Source: Clostridia bacterium (GTDB lineage: Bacteria; Bacillota; Clostridia; Christensenellales; Borkfalkiaceae). Taken from it: a stretch of 64,000 nt of DNA. Position numbers and translations under genes: made by a program. The notes beneath the pieces were generated by a model, which saw only the letters and a program-made list of their open reading frames with translations, made no database searches and had not been told where the DNA came from. Where the stretch lies: positions 1 through 64,000 of the forward strand of contig JAFVPE010000028.1 of the NCBI GenBank assembly GCA_017505465.1, read 5' to 3'. Position 1 is the stretch's first letter, and the number at the start of each line of letters is the position of its first letter. Below, piece after piece: positions 26,848 to 37,821 of this stretch.

Positions 26848-26867
26848 AGTCTAACATTTGTTAGACT
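26848..26867 (+). promoter_or_regulatory. perfect inverted repeat in the ATPase leader
   Basis: AGTCTAAC-ATTT-GTTAGACT lies about 14 nt after the predicted start and 2 nt before GGAGAG. It could be an operator for a metal or stress regulator, or an mRNA stem that affects access to the ribosome site. Confidence 0.6.
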
Positions 26868-26880
26868 ACGGAGAGAAAAA

Positions 26881-29370
26881 ATGGCAAAGAAAAAGAACGA
26901 ACCGCTTTATACTTCGACGAACGTAGAACGTTTTTCCGTACCTGCCGACCAAGGGCTTTCGTACGAGCAAATTCAAATACGTATCGATCAAGGTCTTGTA
27001 AACAAAGCGGAAAAGAAATATTCCAAGAGCTATAAGAGCATCTTTATGGGTAATATCCTTACCTTCTTCAACCTGCTCTGCTTGCTCTGCGCAATCGCAC
27101 TGCTTATCGCAGGCGCACCCATTACGCAATATACCTTCGTGGCGATCTTCCTTATCAACATCGGCGTGAGTATCTTCCAAGAAATCCGCGCAAAACGCAA
27201 GATCGACAAGCTTTCCATTCTCTCGTCCCCCGTTGCCAAAGTGGTACGAAACGGCGATACGATGGAAATCCCCGTCAATGAAATCGTTGTTGACGACGTA
27301 ATTATTCTCTCGGCAGGGCAACAAGTTCCCGCCGACTGTATCGTTTTGGAAGGAACTGCAGAATTTAACGAAGCACTTTTGACGGGTGAATCGGTTGCCA
27401 TTAAGAAAACGGAAGGCGATCAACTGTACGCAGGCTCGTTCGTGGCGAGCGGTAAGCTTGCGGCAAGAGTGGATAAAATCGGCGAAGAAACGTACATTAG
27501 CAAGCTGACGGCAAGGGCGAAGAAATACAAACGCCCGAACTCCGAAATTATGAACTCCATCGGTATGTTCATTAAAATTATCGGTATCATCATCGTTCCC
27601 GTTGCCCTGTTTATGTTCTTCAATAACGTGAAAGGCACAAACACTTGGGCAGGCTTTGACATCAAAGCGGTTTTGAATAACTTGAACTACGCCACGTTGA
27701 GCGACGGCATTAGAAGAACGGTTGCCGTTATCATCGGTATGATTCCTTCGGGCTTACTCCTTTTGACAACGATTGCCCTCTCCCTTGGTATTATCCGTTT
27801 GGCAAAGTACAACACGCTCGTGCAGGATATGTACTCGTTGGAAATGCTCGCCCGTGTCAACGTCCTTTGTTTGGATAAGACGGGTACGATTACGGACGGT
27901 AGAATGAAGGTAAGCGACTGTATCATTCTCAAATCCAAATCCGAACACGGTATCGACGACATTTTGGGTTCAATGCTCGCTTCTTTGAGCGACAACAACC
28001 AAACGGCAATTGCCTTATACGAACGTTTTGGGCATTCCGCGGCGTTGCATCCGATTGCAACCATGCCCTTCTCGTCGGCAAGAAAACTCTCGGCTGTTAC
28101 CTTCCGCGATGAAGGCACGTACGTTATGGGTGCGCCCGAATTCGTCTTAAAGCCCGTTCCCGTATCCATTGAAAAGATTGTAAAACAATATGCGCAAATG
28201 GGCTTGCGCGTGCTTGTCGTAGCGCACTCGGAAGGGGAAATTCGCGACGATAAGCTCCCTTCGGGGCTCAAAGCGGTGGCCATTATCACCCTTTCCGATA
28301 ATATTCGTCCCGATGCGATTGAAACGATTAAATGGTTTAGAGAAAACGACGTAGAAGTAAAAGTCATTTCGGGCGACAATCCCGTGACCGTTTCCGAGGT
28401 TGCTCGAAGAGCAGGCATCAAAAACGCCGCACAATACATCTCGTTGGAAGGGCTTTCCGATATCGACGTTGAGAACGCCGCCAACGAATATACGGTATTC
28501 GGACGGGTAACTCCCGAACAGAAAGCAATCCTTGTCCGCGCCATCAAAAAGGCAGGCAACACCGTCGCCATGACGGGCGATGGTGTAAACGATATCCTTG
28601 CCATGAAGGAAGCCGACTGCGCCGTGTCCGTTGCTTCGGGCAGCGAAGCGGCAAGAAACGTTTCCAACCTTGTCTTGCAGGACAACAACTTCGGCTCTAT
28701 GCCCAAGATTGTAAACGAAGGCCGACGGGTTATCAATAACATCAAAAACTCGGCTTCGCTCTACATCATGAAAACGATGTTGACGTTGATTCTCTCTATC
28801 GTTTGTTGTATCCTTGGACAAAAGTATTTCTTCGAAACGAACAATATGATTATGTTTGAAATCTTCGTTTCGGCTTTGCCTTCCTTCGTTCTTTCGTTGC
28901 AACCCAACACGAACCGAGTCAAAGGCAAGTTTATCCCCTACGTCATGAGCCGCGCGCTCCCCGGGGCAATCACAATGGCTCTTGCCATTATGTCCTTGTA
29001 CGTGCTTCATAAGACGCCCATTGCAGACGATTTAGGCTTGGTTGTGGCAGGCGCAAATACGCTTGAATACAATGCGCTTATGATGCTTGCGCTCACGCTC
29101 GGCGGTCTTGTAATGTTGTTTAGAATTTGCCAACCCTTCAACCCGTTGCGCGTGATTATGTACGTTGTTTCTGCAACCCTTTGCGTGCTCGTACTCGTCA
29201 TAGGTCCCGTGGGAAATCTTGTGTTTACCGGTTGGTCGACGCTCGATTTCACACTACCGCAAATTTTAATTATCGTCATCATCGTACAGGCAAGCTTCCC
29301 TATATCGGGAGTTCTCATGCGATTGTTCGATATGATGAATCCTGCGGACGACGTACCGCAAAGCAAATAA
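26881..29370 (+). CDS. cation-transporting P-type ATPase (CtpE-like)
   Basis: 829 residues. Actuator motif LLTGESVAIKK, phosphorylation motif LCLDKTGTITDGRM, and hinge motif MTGDGVNDILAMKEADCAV are all intact. It has about ten membrane helices: pairs before and after the actuator domain, and six at the C terminus. There is no N-terminal heavy-metal-binding domain. Helix 4 reads IPSGLLLLT in place of the common PEGL, as in a branch related to mycobacterial CtpE, which has been linked to calcium uptake; a role in Ca2+ or related divalent cation transport is inferred. It has its own promoter with a palindrome in the leader and a terminator, so it is monocistronic. Confidence 0.88.
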   Translation: MAKKKNEPLYTSTNVERFSVPADQGLSYEQIQIRIDQGLVNKAEKKYSKSYKSIFMGNILTFFNLLCLLCAIALLIAGAPITQYTFVAIFLINIGVSIFQEIRAKRKIDKLSILSSPVAKVVRNGDTMEIPVNEIVVDDVIILSAGQQVPADCIVLEGTAEFNEALLTGESVAIKKTEGDQLYAGSFVASGKLAARVDKIGEETYISKLTARAKKYKRPNSEIMNSIGMFIKIIGIIIVPVALFMFFNNVKGTNTWAGFDIKAVLNNLNYATLSDGIRRTVAVIIGMIPSGLLLLTTIALSLGIIRLAKYNTLVQDMYSLEMLARVNVLCLDKTGTITDGRMKVSDCIILKSKSEHGIDDILGSMLASLSDNNQTAIALYERFGHSAALHPIATMPFSSARKLSAVTFRDEGTYVMGAPEFVLKPVPVSIEKIVKQYAQMGLRVLVVAHSEGEIRDDKLPSGLKAVAIITLSDNIRPDAIETIKWFRENDVEVKVISGDNPVTVSEVARRAGIKNAAQYISLEGLSDIDVENAANEYTVFGRVTPEQKAILVRAIKKAGNTVAMTGDGVNDILAMKEADCAVSVASGSEAARNVSNLVLQDNNFGSMPKIVNEGRRVINNIKNSASLYIMKTMLTLILSIVCCILGQKYFFETNNMIMFEIFVSALPSFVLSLQPNTNRVKGKFIPYVMSRALPGAITMALAIMSLYVLHKTPIADDLGLVVAGANTLEYNALMMLALTLGGLVMLFRICQPFNPLRVIMYVVSATLCVLVLVIGPVGNLVFTGWSTLDFTLPQILIIVIIVQASFPISGVLMRLFDMMNPADDVPQSK

Positions 29371-29379
29371 AAACAAATG

Positions 29380-29412
29380 AAAACGGACGGTTTTTCAACC
29401 GTCCGTTTTTTA
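29380..29412. terminator. bidirectional terminator
   Basis: AAAACGGACGGTT-TTTC-AACCGTCCGTTTTTT between the ATPase gene and the convergent zinc-ribbon gene. Confidence 0.88.
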
Positions 29413-29425
29413 TTTTTCTTTCTAA

Positions 29426-29908
29426 TTAAACCAAGCCTATACTCATAACTATACTAACCACGATGATAAGTTCCGATAAAATCAAGAGAACACCGAAAAC
29501 ATCGACCGCGCTAAAAATACAGGTCAAAATCATTTTCTTATCGCCTTTCACCCAAGATCTCTTACAATACAACAATCCGTCTACGCCGTTAAACATAGGC
29601 AACAACGTAAGCATAATGCAAGCAAACACAAGCACGAGACAAATTACTGCGAAGATACCGCAAACAACCGCCTTCGGGGTATCACCGGATGCCTCCTGCG
29701 TACTATGCAACGATAAAGCACCAAATAAGGAAAGAGGCAAAATAATAAGAATCAAAACCGCCAACCCCATGCCAACAATCGATTTTTCAAAAGGACCCAA
29801 ATCCTTTGCAAACGGGTTAAATATCTTCTTTTGCACCAAAGCCTTTTTGCATTCGGGGCATTCCTTCGAGTTATCGGGAATTTCTTTTCCACAGTGTTTA
29901 CATACCAT
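29426..29908 (-). CDS. zinc-ribbon membrane protein
   Basis: 160 residues. The N terminus MVCKHCGKEIPDNSKECPEC is a four-Cys zinc ribbon, followed by four hydrophobic helices. Many small Firmicutes membrane proteins combine such a ribbon with a DUF4190/DUF805-like helical bundle; the exact family and role are not clear. AGGAG lies 8 nt before the ATG. It has a full consensus promoter and ends at a shared terminator, so it is expressed alone. Confidence 0.75.
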   Translation of the reverse strand: MVCKHCGKEIPDNSKECPECKKALVQKKIFNPFAKDLGPFEKSIVGMGLAVLILIILPLSLFGALSLHSTQEASGDTPKAVVCGIFAVICLVLVFACIMLTLLPMFNGVDGLLYCKRSWVKGDKKMILTCIFSAVDVFGVLLILSELIIVVSIVMSIGLV

Positions 29909-29944
29909 AGCATTTCTCCTACGAGTCTTTTGTATAGTAAATAT

Positions 29945-29973
29945 ATTATATTCTTAAAAAATAGATATGTCAA
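29945..29973 (-). promoter_or_regulatory. promoter of the zinc-ribbon protein gene
   Basis: On the minus strand TTGACA, 17-nt spacer, TATAAT. Confidence 0.88.
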
Positions 29974-30230
29974 GTATTTTTGTTGTTTTTATCATTTTCC
30001 TGCAAGGAGTTCTCTCTCTTTTTTCCTCAATCCTTAATTCATCGCGTACATGGTATGTCCTTTTTGTGCTTTGATGGTTCAGCTCTTACAAAACCAAATC
30101 GCCACCCCGACGATTTTTCCGTGTTATAATCGAGCGTAATCTTCATTCCACCAAAATCAGTCTGCCACTGTAAACGTAACTTTTTTAAGTGCGTTTTCTT
30201 ATGATGGCACAAAATGGAATAAAGCACAAT
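29974..30230. other. spacer without a supported gene
   Basis: About 257 bp between the zinc-ribbon promoter and the gyrA terminator. A 62-codon GTG-started frame on the minus strand (30039-30227) has no ribosome site and no recognised homology. Possibly a decayed gene. Confidence 0.4.
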
Positions 30231-30262
30231 AAAAAATCCCCTTTGGTAAGGGGATTTTTATC
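30231..30262 (-). terminator. terminator of gyrA
   Basis: AATCCCC-TTTGGTAA-GGGGATT with T runs on both sides. Confidence 0.85.
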
Positions 30263-30267
30263 ATCGA

Positions 30268-32892
30268 TTATTCTTCGTCTGCGGGAGCTTCGTCTTCCGT
30301 TTCGTCGTCAAGAACGACTTCGTCTTCCGTTTCTTCCACTTCGTCTGCGCCTTCCGCCAAGTCTTCGGGGCTCAAATCCGCCGCCGTTTCTTCGGGTGCT
30401 TCTACTTCCGCTTCGTCGTCGCGTTCGGTAATGTCTACGGTTGCAATCGAGCTGCCCTTAACGTTCATAACGCGTACGCCGCGCGTGCTTCTGCCGATAC
30501 AGCTAATGGTATCCGCGTGCATACGAATGATGACGCCGCCCATCGTGATAATCATGATATCGTTGTCGTCGGTAACGGGCTTCAAGCTGACAAGATGTCC
30601 TGTCTTTTCATTAAATACGCCTGCTTTGATACCCTTACCGCCACGGCTTTGCAAGCGGTAATCTTCAATCTTGGAGCGCTTACCGTAACCGAGCGACGTG
30701 AGCGTGAACAACTCGAAGTTGGGATCAAGCACAAGCATATCCACAACAATGTCGTCCTTTGCAAGGCTGATCGCCTTAACGCCTTGCGTGCCTCTGCCCG
30801 TAGGACGAACGTCCTTTTCCGAGAAGCGGATGCACTTACCGCCGCGGGATGCGATGAGCACTTCGTCCTCGCCCGTCGTGAAGCGAACGGCGATGAGTCT
30901 GTCTTCTTCTTGCAGCTTAATTGCAATCTTACCGTTCTTTGCAATACGCTTGAACTCGTCGGTGTGCGTCTTCTTGATCAAGCCCTTTTCGGTTGCCATC
31001 ACGAGATAGCCCGTGCCGTTTTCAAGAACGGGGAGCACCGCTTCGATCTTTTCGCCTTGGTCAAGCTGAACGACGTTGACGATGGCTCTGCCTCTTGCCG
31101 TACGGTTCGCTTCGGGAATTTCGTAGCCCTTGATGGAATACACTTTCCCCTTCGACGAGAAGAGCAAGATAGGATCGTGCGTGCAGCAAACGAACATCTT
31201 TTCAACGTAATCCTCGTCCTTCGGTCTATGCGCCGTAATACCCTTGCCGCCTCTGCCCTGCGCTTTGTATTCGTCAACGGGCAAACGCTTGATGTAACCG
31301 CCGTGGGTAATCGTAATAACGATGTCCTCTCTGTCGATAAGGTCTTCGTCGTCGATGTTGCCGTAGTCCACGGAAATTTCCGTTTTTCTAGGGGAAGGAT
31401 ATTTCGCCTTGATTTCCGTAAGGTCGGCTTTGATAATATCCATAACACGCCATTCGTTGGCGAGAATGTCCTTCAAATCTTCGATGGTTGCGCGGAGCGC
31501 CGCAAGCTCGTCCTTGAGTTTTTCCACTTCGAGCGAGGTCAATCTTTGCAAACGCATTTCAAGGATTGCGTTTGCCTGCTTTTCGTCGAGCTCAAACGCC
31601 GTCGTCAAGCCTTCCACTGCTGCATTCTTATCCGCGGAAGCCTTGATGATACGGATTACTTCATCTACGTTTGCAAGCGCAAGTACAAGCCCGGCGATGA
31701 TGTGCGCGCGTTCTTCCGTTTTGTTGAGGTCAAAACGAGTTCTTCTCGTAATAACTTCCTTTTGGTGATCGAGGTAGTAACGCAAAATTTCTTGAAGATT
31801 CAACGTTCTAGGCTCGGTACCGTTTTCTACGAGCGCAAGCAAAATAATACCGTCGGACGTTTGCAATTTCGTCTTCTTGTAAAGGGTATTCAAAACGACT
31901 TGCGCATTTGCGTCCTTCTTGACTTCGATAACGATTCGCATACCGTCTCTACCCGATTCGTCGCGAATGTCGGAAATACCTTCGATCTTCTTATCATTGA
32001 CCATTTCTGCCATCGTTTTAACGAGCTGTGCCTTGTTGACCTGATAAGGAATTTCCGTAACGACGATACGGGAACGCGTATTGCCGCCCGTGCCGTATTC
32101 TTCAATTTCGCACTTGGAACGGATAACGATGTTGCCTTGGCCCGTTCTGTACGCCTTTTTGATGCCGCTTCTGCCCATGATGATACCGCCCGTAGGATAA
32201 TCGGGAGCAGGGATAATTTCCATAAGCTCGTCAATCGTCACTTCGGGATTGTCGATCATCGCAATTGCGCCGTCGATAACTTCCGCAAGGTTATGAGGCG
32301 GAATGTTGGTTGCCATACCTACTGCGATACCGTCCGCACCGTTTACAAGCAAGTTGGGATATCTTGCAGGGAGTACGGTGGGTTCTTCTTCCGTTGCGTC
32401 GAAGTTGGGAATGAAGTCAACCGTTTCCTTGTCGAGATCCTTAAGCATTTCCGCTGCGAGCTTGGTAAGCTTTGCTTCGGTGTAACGCATAGCCGCTGCG
32501 CCGTCGCCGTCGATGGAACCGAAGTTACCGTGACCGTAAACGAGCGGGAAGTTAATGGTGAACTCCTGCGCCAAACGCACGAGCGCATCATATACGGAGC
32601 TGTCGCCGTGGGGATGATATTTACCCATACAGTCACCGACGATACGGGCGCACTTTCTCGTCGCCTTATCGTTGTAAAGTCCCATTTCGTGCATCGAGAA
32701 GAGAATTCTTCTATGAACGGGCTTCAAGCCGTCGCGCACGTCGGGAATCGCACGGGATTTATTAACCGCCATTGCATAAGCAATGAAGGAACGCTTCAAC
32801 TCGTCATCTACCTCGATGTCGAGCAATTTCGTCATAGCGAGTGTTTGTTTAAACTCCTCGGTCAATTCGGGGCTGGTTTCTTTTTTAGCCAT
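30268..32892 (-). CDS. gyrA: DNA gyrase subunit A
   Basis: 874 residues. The breakage-reunion domain carries the catalytic Tyr in [10 protein letters not shown] (about 130), preceded by the quinolone-resistance region [17 protein letters not shown], which shows Ser at position 83 and Val-Tyr-Asp after it, as in susceptible enzymes. The C-terminal beta-pinwheel holds the GyrA box QGRGGKG (about 570), so this is gyrase rather than topoisomerase IV. The last 50 residues are an unusually acidic tail ([22 protein letters not shown]). AAAGGAG precedes the ATG. It is downstream of gyrB with a 267-bp gap filled by a hairpin array. Confidence 0.97.
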   Translation of the reverse strand: MAKKETSPELTEEFKQTLAMTKLLDIEVDDELKRSFIAYAMAVNKSRAIPDVRDGLKPVHRRILFSMHEMGLYNDKATRKCARIVGDCMGKYHPHGDSSVYDALVRLAQEFTINFPLVYGHGNFGSIDGDGAAAMRYTEAKLTKLAAEMLKDLDKETVDFIPNFDATEEEPTVLPARYPNLLVNGADGIAVGMATNIPPHNLAEVIDGAIAMIDNPEVTIDELMEIIPAPDYPTGGIIMGRSGIKKAYRTGQGNIVIRSKCEIEEYGTGGNTRSRIVVTEIPYQVNKAQLVKTMAEMVNDKKIEGISDIRDESGRDGMRIVIEVKKDANAQVVLNTLYKKTKLQTSDGIILLALVENGTEPRTLNLQEILRYYLDHQKEVITRRTRFDLNKTEERAHIIAGLVLALANVDEVIRIIKASADKNAAVEGLTTAFELDEKQANAILEMRLQRLTSLEVEKLKDELAALRATIEDLKDILANEWRVMDIIKADLTEIKAKYPSPRKTEISVDYGNIDDEDLIDREDIVITITHGGYIKRLPVDEYKAQGRGGKGITAHRPKDEDYVEKMFVCCTHDPILLFSSKGKVYSIKGYEIPEANRTARGRAIVNVVQLDQGEKIEAVLPVLENGTGYLVMATEKGLIKKTHTDEFKRIAKNGKIAIKLQEEDRLIAVRFTTGEDEVLIASRGGKCIRFSEKDVRPTGRGTQGVKAISLAKDDIVVDMLVLDPNFELFTLTSLGYGKRSKIEDYRLQSRGGKGIKAGVFNEKTGHLVSLKPVTDDNDIMIITMGGVIIRMHADTISCIGRSTRGVRVMNVKGSSIATVDITERDDEAEVEAPEETAADLSPEDLAEGADEVEETEDEVVLDDETEDEAPADEE

Positions 32893-32914
32893 GATTTTTC
32901 TCCTTTAAGGGGTT

Positions 32915-33145
32915 AAGGGACGCGGTCCCTTACGCCGTGCAGGGTGCGCAACCCTGCCGTGGTGTGGAGCGGAGCTCCGCAAAAAGCCTTTCATCAAGCA
33001 ACTGTACGTTGCGCCTTTACGCCTTTGGCGTTCATCTCTTTGCGATATTACGCAAAACTGCGTTTTGCTTTTTTCGGGCTACTTTGTGGCTCTGCCACAC
33101 CGCTAAAGGCTTTGCCTTTAGAATCTACGAGAAACTGAGTTTCTC
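32915..33145. repeat. short-loop hairpin array 2 (gyrB-gyrA gap)
   Basis: Nine consecutive stems: AAGGGA-CGCGG-TCCCTT (32915), GCAGGGT-GCGCA-ACCCTGC (32939), GCGGAGCTCCGC (32969), GCAAC-TGTAC-GTTGC (32998), ACGCC-TTT-GGCGT (33019), GCAAAAC-TGC-GTTTTGC (33052), GTGGC-TCT-GCCAC (33086), TAAAGGC-TTT-GCCTTTA (33104) and GAGAAAC-TGA-GTTTCTC (33129). The GTGGAGCGGAGCTCCGCAA and GCAAAACTGCGTTTTGC units are identical to array 1 and the order is the same. Confidence 0.9.
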
Positions 33146-33159
33146 GACTTCCTGCTATT

Positions 33160-35151
<1,992 letters not shown>

Positions 35152-35294
35152 TTATCACCTCAATTATAACACATTTTTTCAAAAAAGTATAGCGTTTGAA
35201 GGAAGGTTTTTCACCCGAAATCAAATTATTTTTTACACCTTGCGGTTTTTCGCCTTCTTTTTTGCCTAAAACGGCTGTTTTGCTCTTTTTTGGG

Positions 35295-37760
35295 TTAGAA
35301 TACGAGTCTTATAAAACCGCCGTAAATTCGCGCGGTTTTTTCCCGCCTTTCTCTTTTCCCCAAAACAAAAAACACCTCCGAAGAGATGTTTTTTGTTTTA
35401 TTCACTTTTGTATCCCAATGGACAGGGCAATTGCTTACATTCCAATATGCGTCCCAGCCACTTGGTTTGCTTTCCGCTTCACAATAAATTGTCAAGAGCC
35501 TGCAATACTGGAACGCACCACTACCGATAGAAGTTACGCTGTCGGGAATAGTAATACTCGTCAAGCTAGAGCAATTATAGAACGCACGTTCACCTATCAA
35601 AGTTACACTGTCGGGAATTTCCACGCTCGTCAATCTATCGCAAGAAGCGAACGCATATCTACCTATACTCGTTACGCTGTCGGGAATAGTAATGCTCGTC
35701 AAGCTTTCGCAATCATAGAACGCGTCATCACCTATCGAAGTTACACTGTCGGGGATGACTATACTCGTCAAGCTATCGCAATAAGAGAACGCATAATCAC
35801 CGATACTCGTTACACTGTCGGGAATTTCCACGCTCGTCAAACTATCGCAATCAGAAAAAGCATGTGCGTTTACTTTTGTTGTCCCCGCAGGAACTACAAA
35901 CGTCGTATAATCATAATATTTAACTATTGGCGCATACTCCCCTGCCTGAGCTAACTTACAAGCCTGCGCCAACATCGTGGACTCTTTCCCCAAACGCTCA
36001 AACTGCTCATAAGCCTGCGCATATTCACCTTTGGCTGCCAATTTTTCCGCCTTTTCTACCTCTTTTTTCTTGGCTAATCCTATAGCTGTAGATATCGTTA
36101 TACTCGCTATGGCAGCAAGTACAAGAATACCTACCACACAAATCCCAACGATAACGGTGCGCTTTTCGCGCTTTGCCGCCACCTTTTCTTCTTCTACCCG
36201 CAAAGCTTGCAGGTATTTGAGTTTATTTTCACAATTTACCGCTCTTTGCTCTGAATCTAAATAGTTCTTTAGTCTCTTGAAAATTTTCATTGCCTTTTCC
36301 ACGTTCGTTTCGTCGTTCGACGCGGAAAGACCGCTCGCCTTTTCATATACGCTTTTCAAGGTAACCTCCTTCTCCTTTTTTTGGCATTTTGCGAGCATTT
36401 CCGCGGCGTCCTTATAGTCCCCCAAGTTCGCAAACAGTCGGCCTACCTGCTGATAATCTGTGCTGAGCTTTGCTCTATTAAAAGCGGCTACAGCAGCCTG
36501 GTATTCTCTTTCCACCGCAGCAAGCCGTTCTTTCTCTTTTCCGTTTTCTATTATAGCCTTCAGCTCTGCGGCGGTATTTTCGTCCGCAAAGCGCACCGCG
36601 CGGATATAGTTGTTATTCGTTTCAAGTATTCGCCAAGCATCCGCAAGTTCTTCTTGCGTTTTAATGGAGTGTTCCGCCATTAACTTACCAATATACGCTT
36701 TGGCGTTTTCAGAGTCTAGTAACAACGCCTTTTCGCAGTATTCGTCCGCCTTTTTAAACTCGCCATCCTCCAATAAAATGAATGCGCGGCGAATCAATGC
36801 ATCTAACTGCGGCACAAAGTCAGCCTGCGGCTCCGCTTGAACAACTCGCTCCGTTTTTTTCTGCTGTTCGGAAAGAATTTTCTTCACCCCACGGATAAGG
36901 TCTTGCATAAAGCCAAGCTTTGTCATATCTTGCGCCTGCAAATGCGAGAATTCTTCAGGAAGCTCGTACGGATCCATATCCCTATACGCAGGAATAAGCG
37001 TTTTCCTTTCCCCTTTCTTTATCAACGAAAGGTATCTACTCCACTCATTCTTCACCCACACCGCATTAAAGTGCTCGGGTTTTGTGCCAAGTACAATCAT
37101 CGCTTTTGCGGAATTTAACGCTGCAAATATGTACGGCTCGTACGCAGAGCCAAGCTTATCTTCTAACGTGATTCTTGCAAAGAATACCTTGAAGCCTTCC
37201 TGCTTTAACCCGTAGTACAATTCCTGCGCAAGTACGCTATCGCGCGTTCTTCTGCCATAGCTGTCCGTTTCTTTATAACAAATAAACACATCAAACGGCT
37301 CTTCCGACTGCGAAATAGCCAAAATCCCTTTTTGAATTCCGTCAATTTCTTTTGCTTCCGCCTCGTAAAGATTCTTTTGAGCCCCGTCTGCATACTTTAA
37401 TGCAGATCGATAATCCTCGTCCGCAAGAATAGACGTGTACTGCATTCTGTTGACGGTAGGAATAAGCTTTTTCGTTGCAGGGTCTTCCACGTACTCTATG
37501 CCATAACGGCAAAGCACGATAGACCAATACGCTTCCGCATCCGTCGTGTCTTCCTTTAAAATGTCCTCATACACCGCCATCGCCTTGTCGTAATCATTGT
37601 TGCGACGGAAATGATTTGCGCGCTCGTAAAGGTTTTCGCGCCTTTCATCTGTAAGTCGGGGAAGCGTCTGCTTCATTCCGCAATATTCGCATTCCGCTAT
37701 CGTTGCGCCCTCTTGAATTTTCATTGTGCCGCCGCACATTTTACATTGAAATACAGCCAT
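35295..37760 (-). CDS. zinc ribbon-TPR-TIR-membrane-LRR protein
   Basis: 821 residues with an uncommon stack of domains: zinc ribbon (Cys 6, 9, 24, 27), TPR-like helices (about 38-150), a TIR domain (about 155-290; DVFICYKETD, LEDKLGSAYEPYIFAALNS, and E239 in VWVKNEWSRYL at the position of the TIR NADase catalytic Glu), further TPR-like repeats (about 310-510), one membrane helix (VIVGICVVGILVLAAIASIT), a short helical part, and a tail of BspA-type leucine-rich repeats (IPDSVTSIG, 23 residues each). By analogy TIR domains cleave NAD or act as signalling adaptors, and LRR tails bind ligands; the combination suggests a membrane sensor, not proven. The last 35 residues are read through a terminator, see findings. 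Confidence 0.8.
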   Translation of the reverse strand: MAVFQCKMCGGTMKIQEGATIAECEYCGMKQTLPRLTDERRENLYERANHFRRNNDYDKAMAVYEDILKEDTTDAEAYWSIVLCRYGIEYVEDPATKKLIPTVNRMQYTSILADEDYRSALKYADGAQKNLYEAEAKEIDGIQKGILAISQSEEPFDVFICYKETDSYGRRTRDSVLAQELYYGLKQEGFKVFFARITLEDKLGSAYEPYIFAALNSAKAMIVLGTKPEHFNAVWVKNEWSRYLSLIKKGERKTLIPAYRDMDPYELPEEFSHLQAQDMTKLGFMQDLIRGVKKILSEQQKKTERVVQAEPQADFVPQLDALIRRAFILLEDGEFKKADEYCEKALLLDSENAKAYIGKLMAEHSIKTQEELADAWRILETNNNYIRAVRFADENTAAELKAIIENGKEKERLAAVEREYQAAVAAFNRAKLSTDYQQVGRLFANLGDYKDAAEMLAKCQKKEKEVTLKSVYEKASGLSASNDETNVEKAMKIFKRLKNYLDSEQRAVNCENKLKYLQALRVEEEKVAAKREKRTVIVGICVVGILVLAAIASITISTAIGLAKKKEVEKAEKLAAKGEYAQAYEQFERLGKESTMLAQACKLAQAGEYAPIVKYYDYTTFVVPAGTTKVNAHAFSDCDSLTSVEIPDSVTSIGDYAFSYCDSLTSIVIPDSVTSIGDDAFYDCESLTSITIPDSVTSIGRYAFASCDRLTSVEIPDSVTLIGERAFYNCSSLTSITIPDSVTSIGSGAFQYCRLLTIYCEAESKPSGWDAYWNVSNCPVHWDTKVNKTKNISSEVFFVLGKRERREKTARIYGGFIRLVF
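35363..35399 (-). terminator. terminator overlapped by the TIR-LRR reading frame
   Basis: AAAACAAAAAACATCTC - TTCG - GAGGTGTTTTTTGTTTT. A strong stem with a T run that lies inside the 3' part of the reading frame rather than after it. Confidence 0.8.
35476..35870 (-). repeat. 69-bp tandem LRR repeats
   Basis: The CTGTCGGG anchor recurs at 35539, 35608, 35677, 35746 and 35815, exactly 69 bp apart, each unit coding one 23-residue BspA-type repeat. Several units are nearly identical at the DNA level, so copy number can change by slippage or recombination. Confidence 0.9.
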
Positions 37761-37789
37761 CTTTTTGCTCCGTTTTTCGTGCTATTTTT

Positions 37790-37818
37790 ATTGTACTATA
37801 TTTTGTAGCTTTTTTCAA
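37790..37818 (-). promoter_or_regulatory. promoter of the TIR-LRR gene
   Basis: On the minus strand TTGAAA, 17-nt spacer, TACAAT. It starts 3 bp after the dus stop, and no terminator separates them. Confidence 0.7.
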
Positions 37819-37821
37819 GGG

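Noticed and set aside
30039..30227. A 62-codon minus-strand frame after the gyrA terminator
   Set aside because: GTG start, no ribosome site, no homology recognised; kept only as a note in the spacer entry.
30517..32916. A 799-codon plus-strand frame opposite gyrA
   Set aside because: Shadow of gyrA codon use; no motif, no ribosome site, and gyrA is certain.
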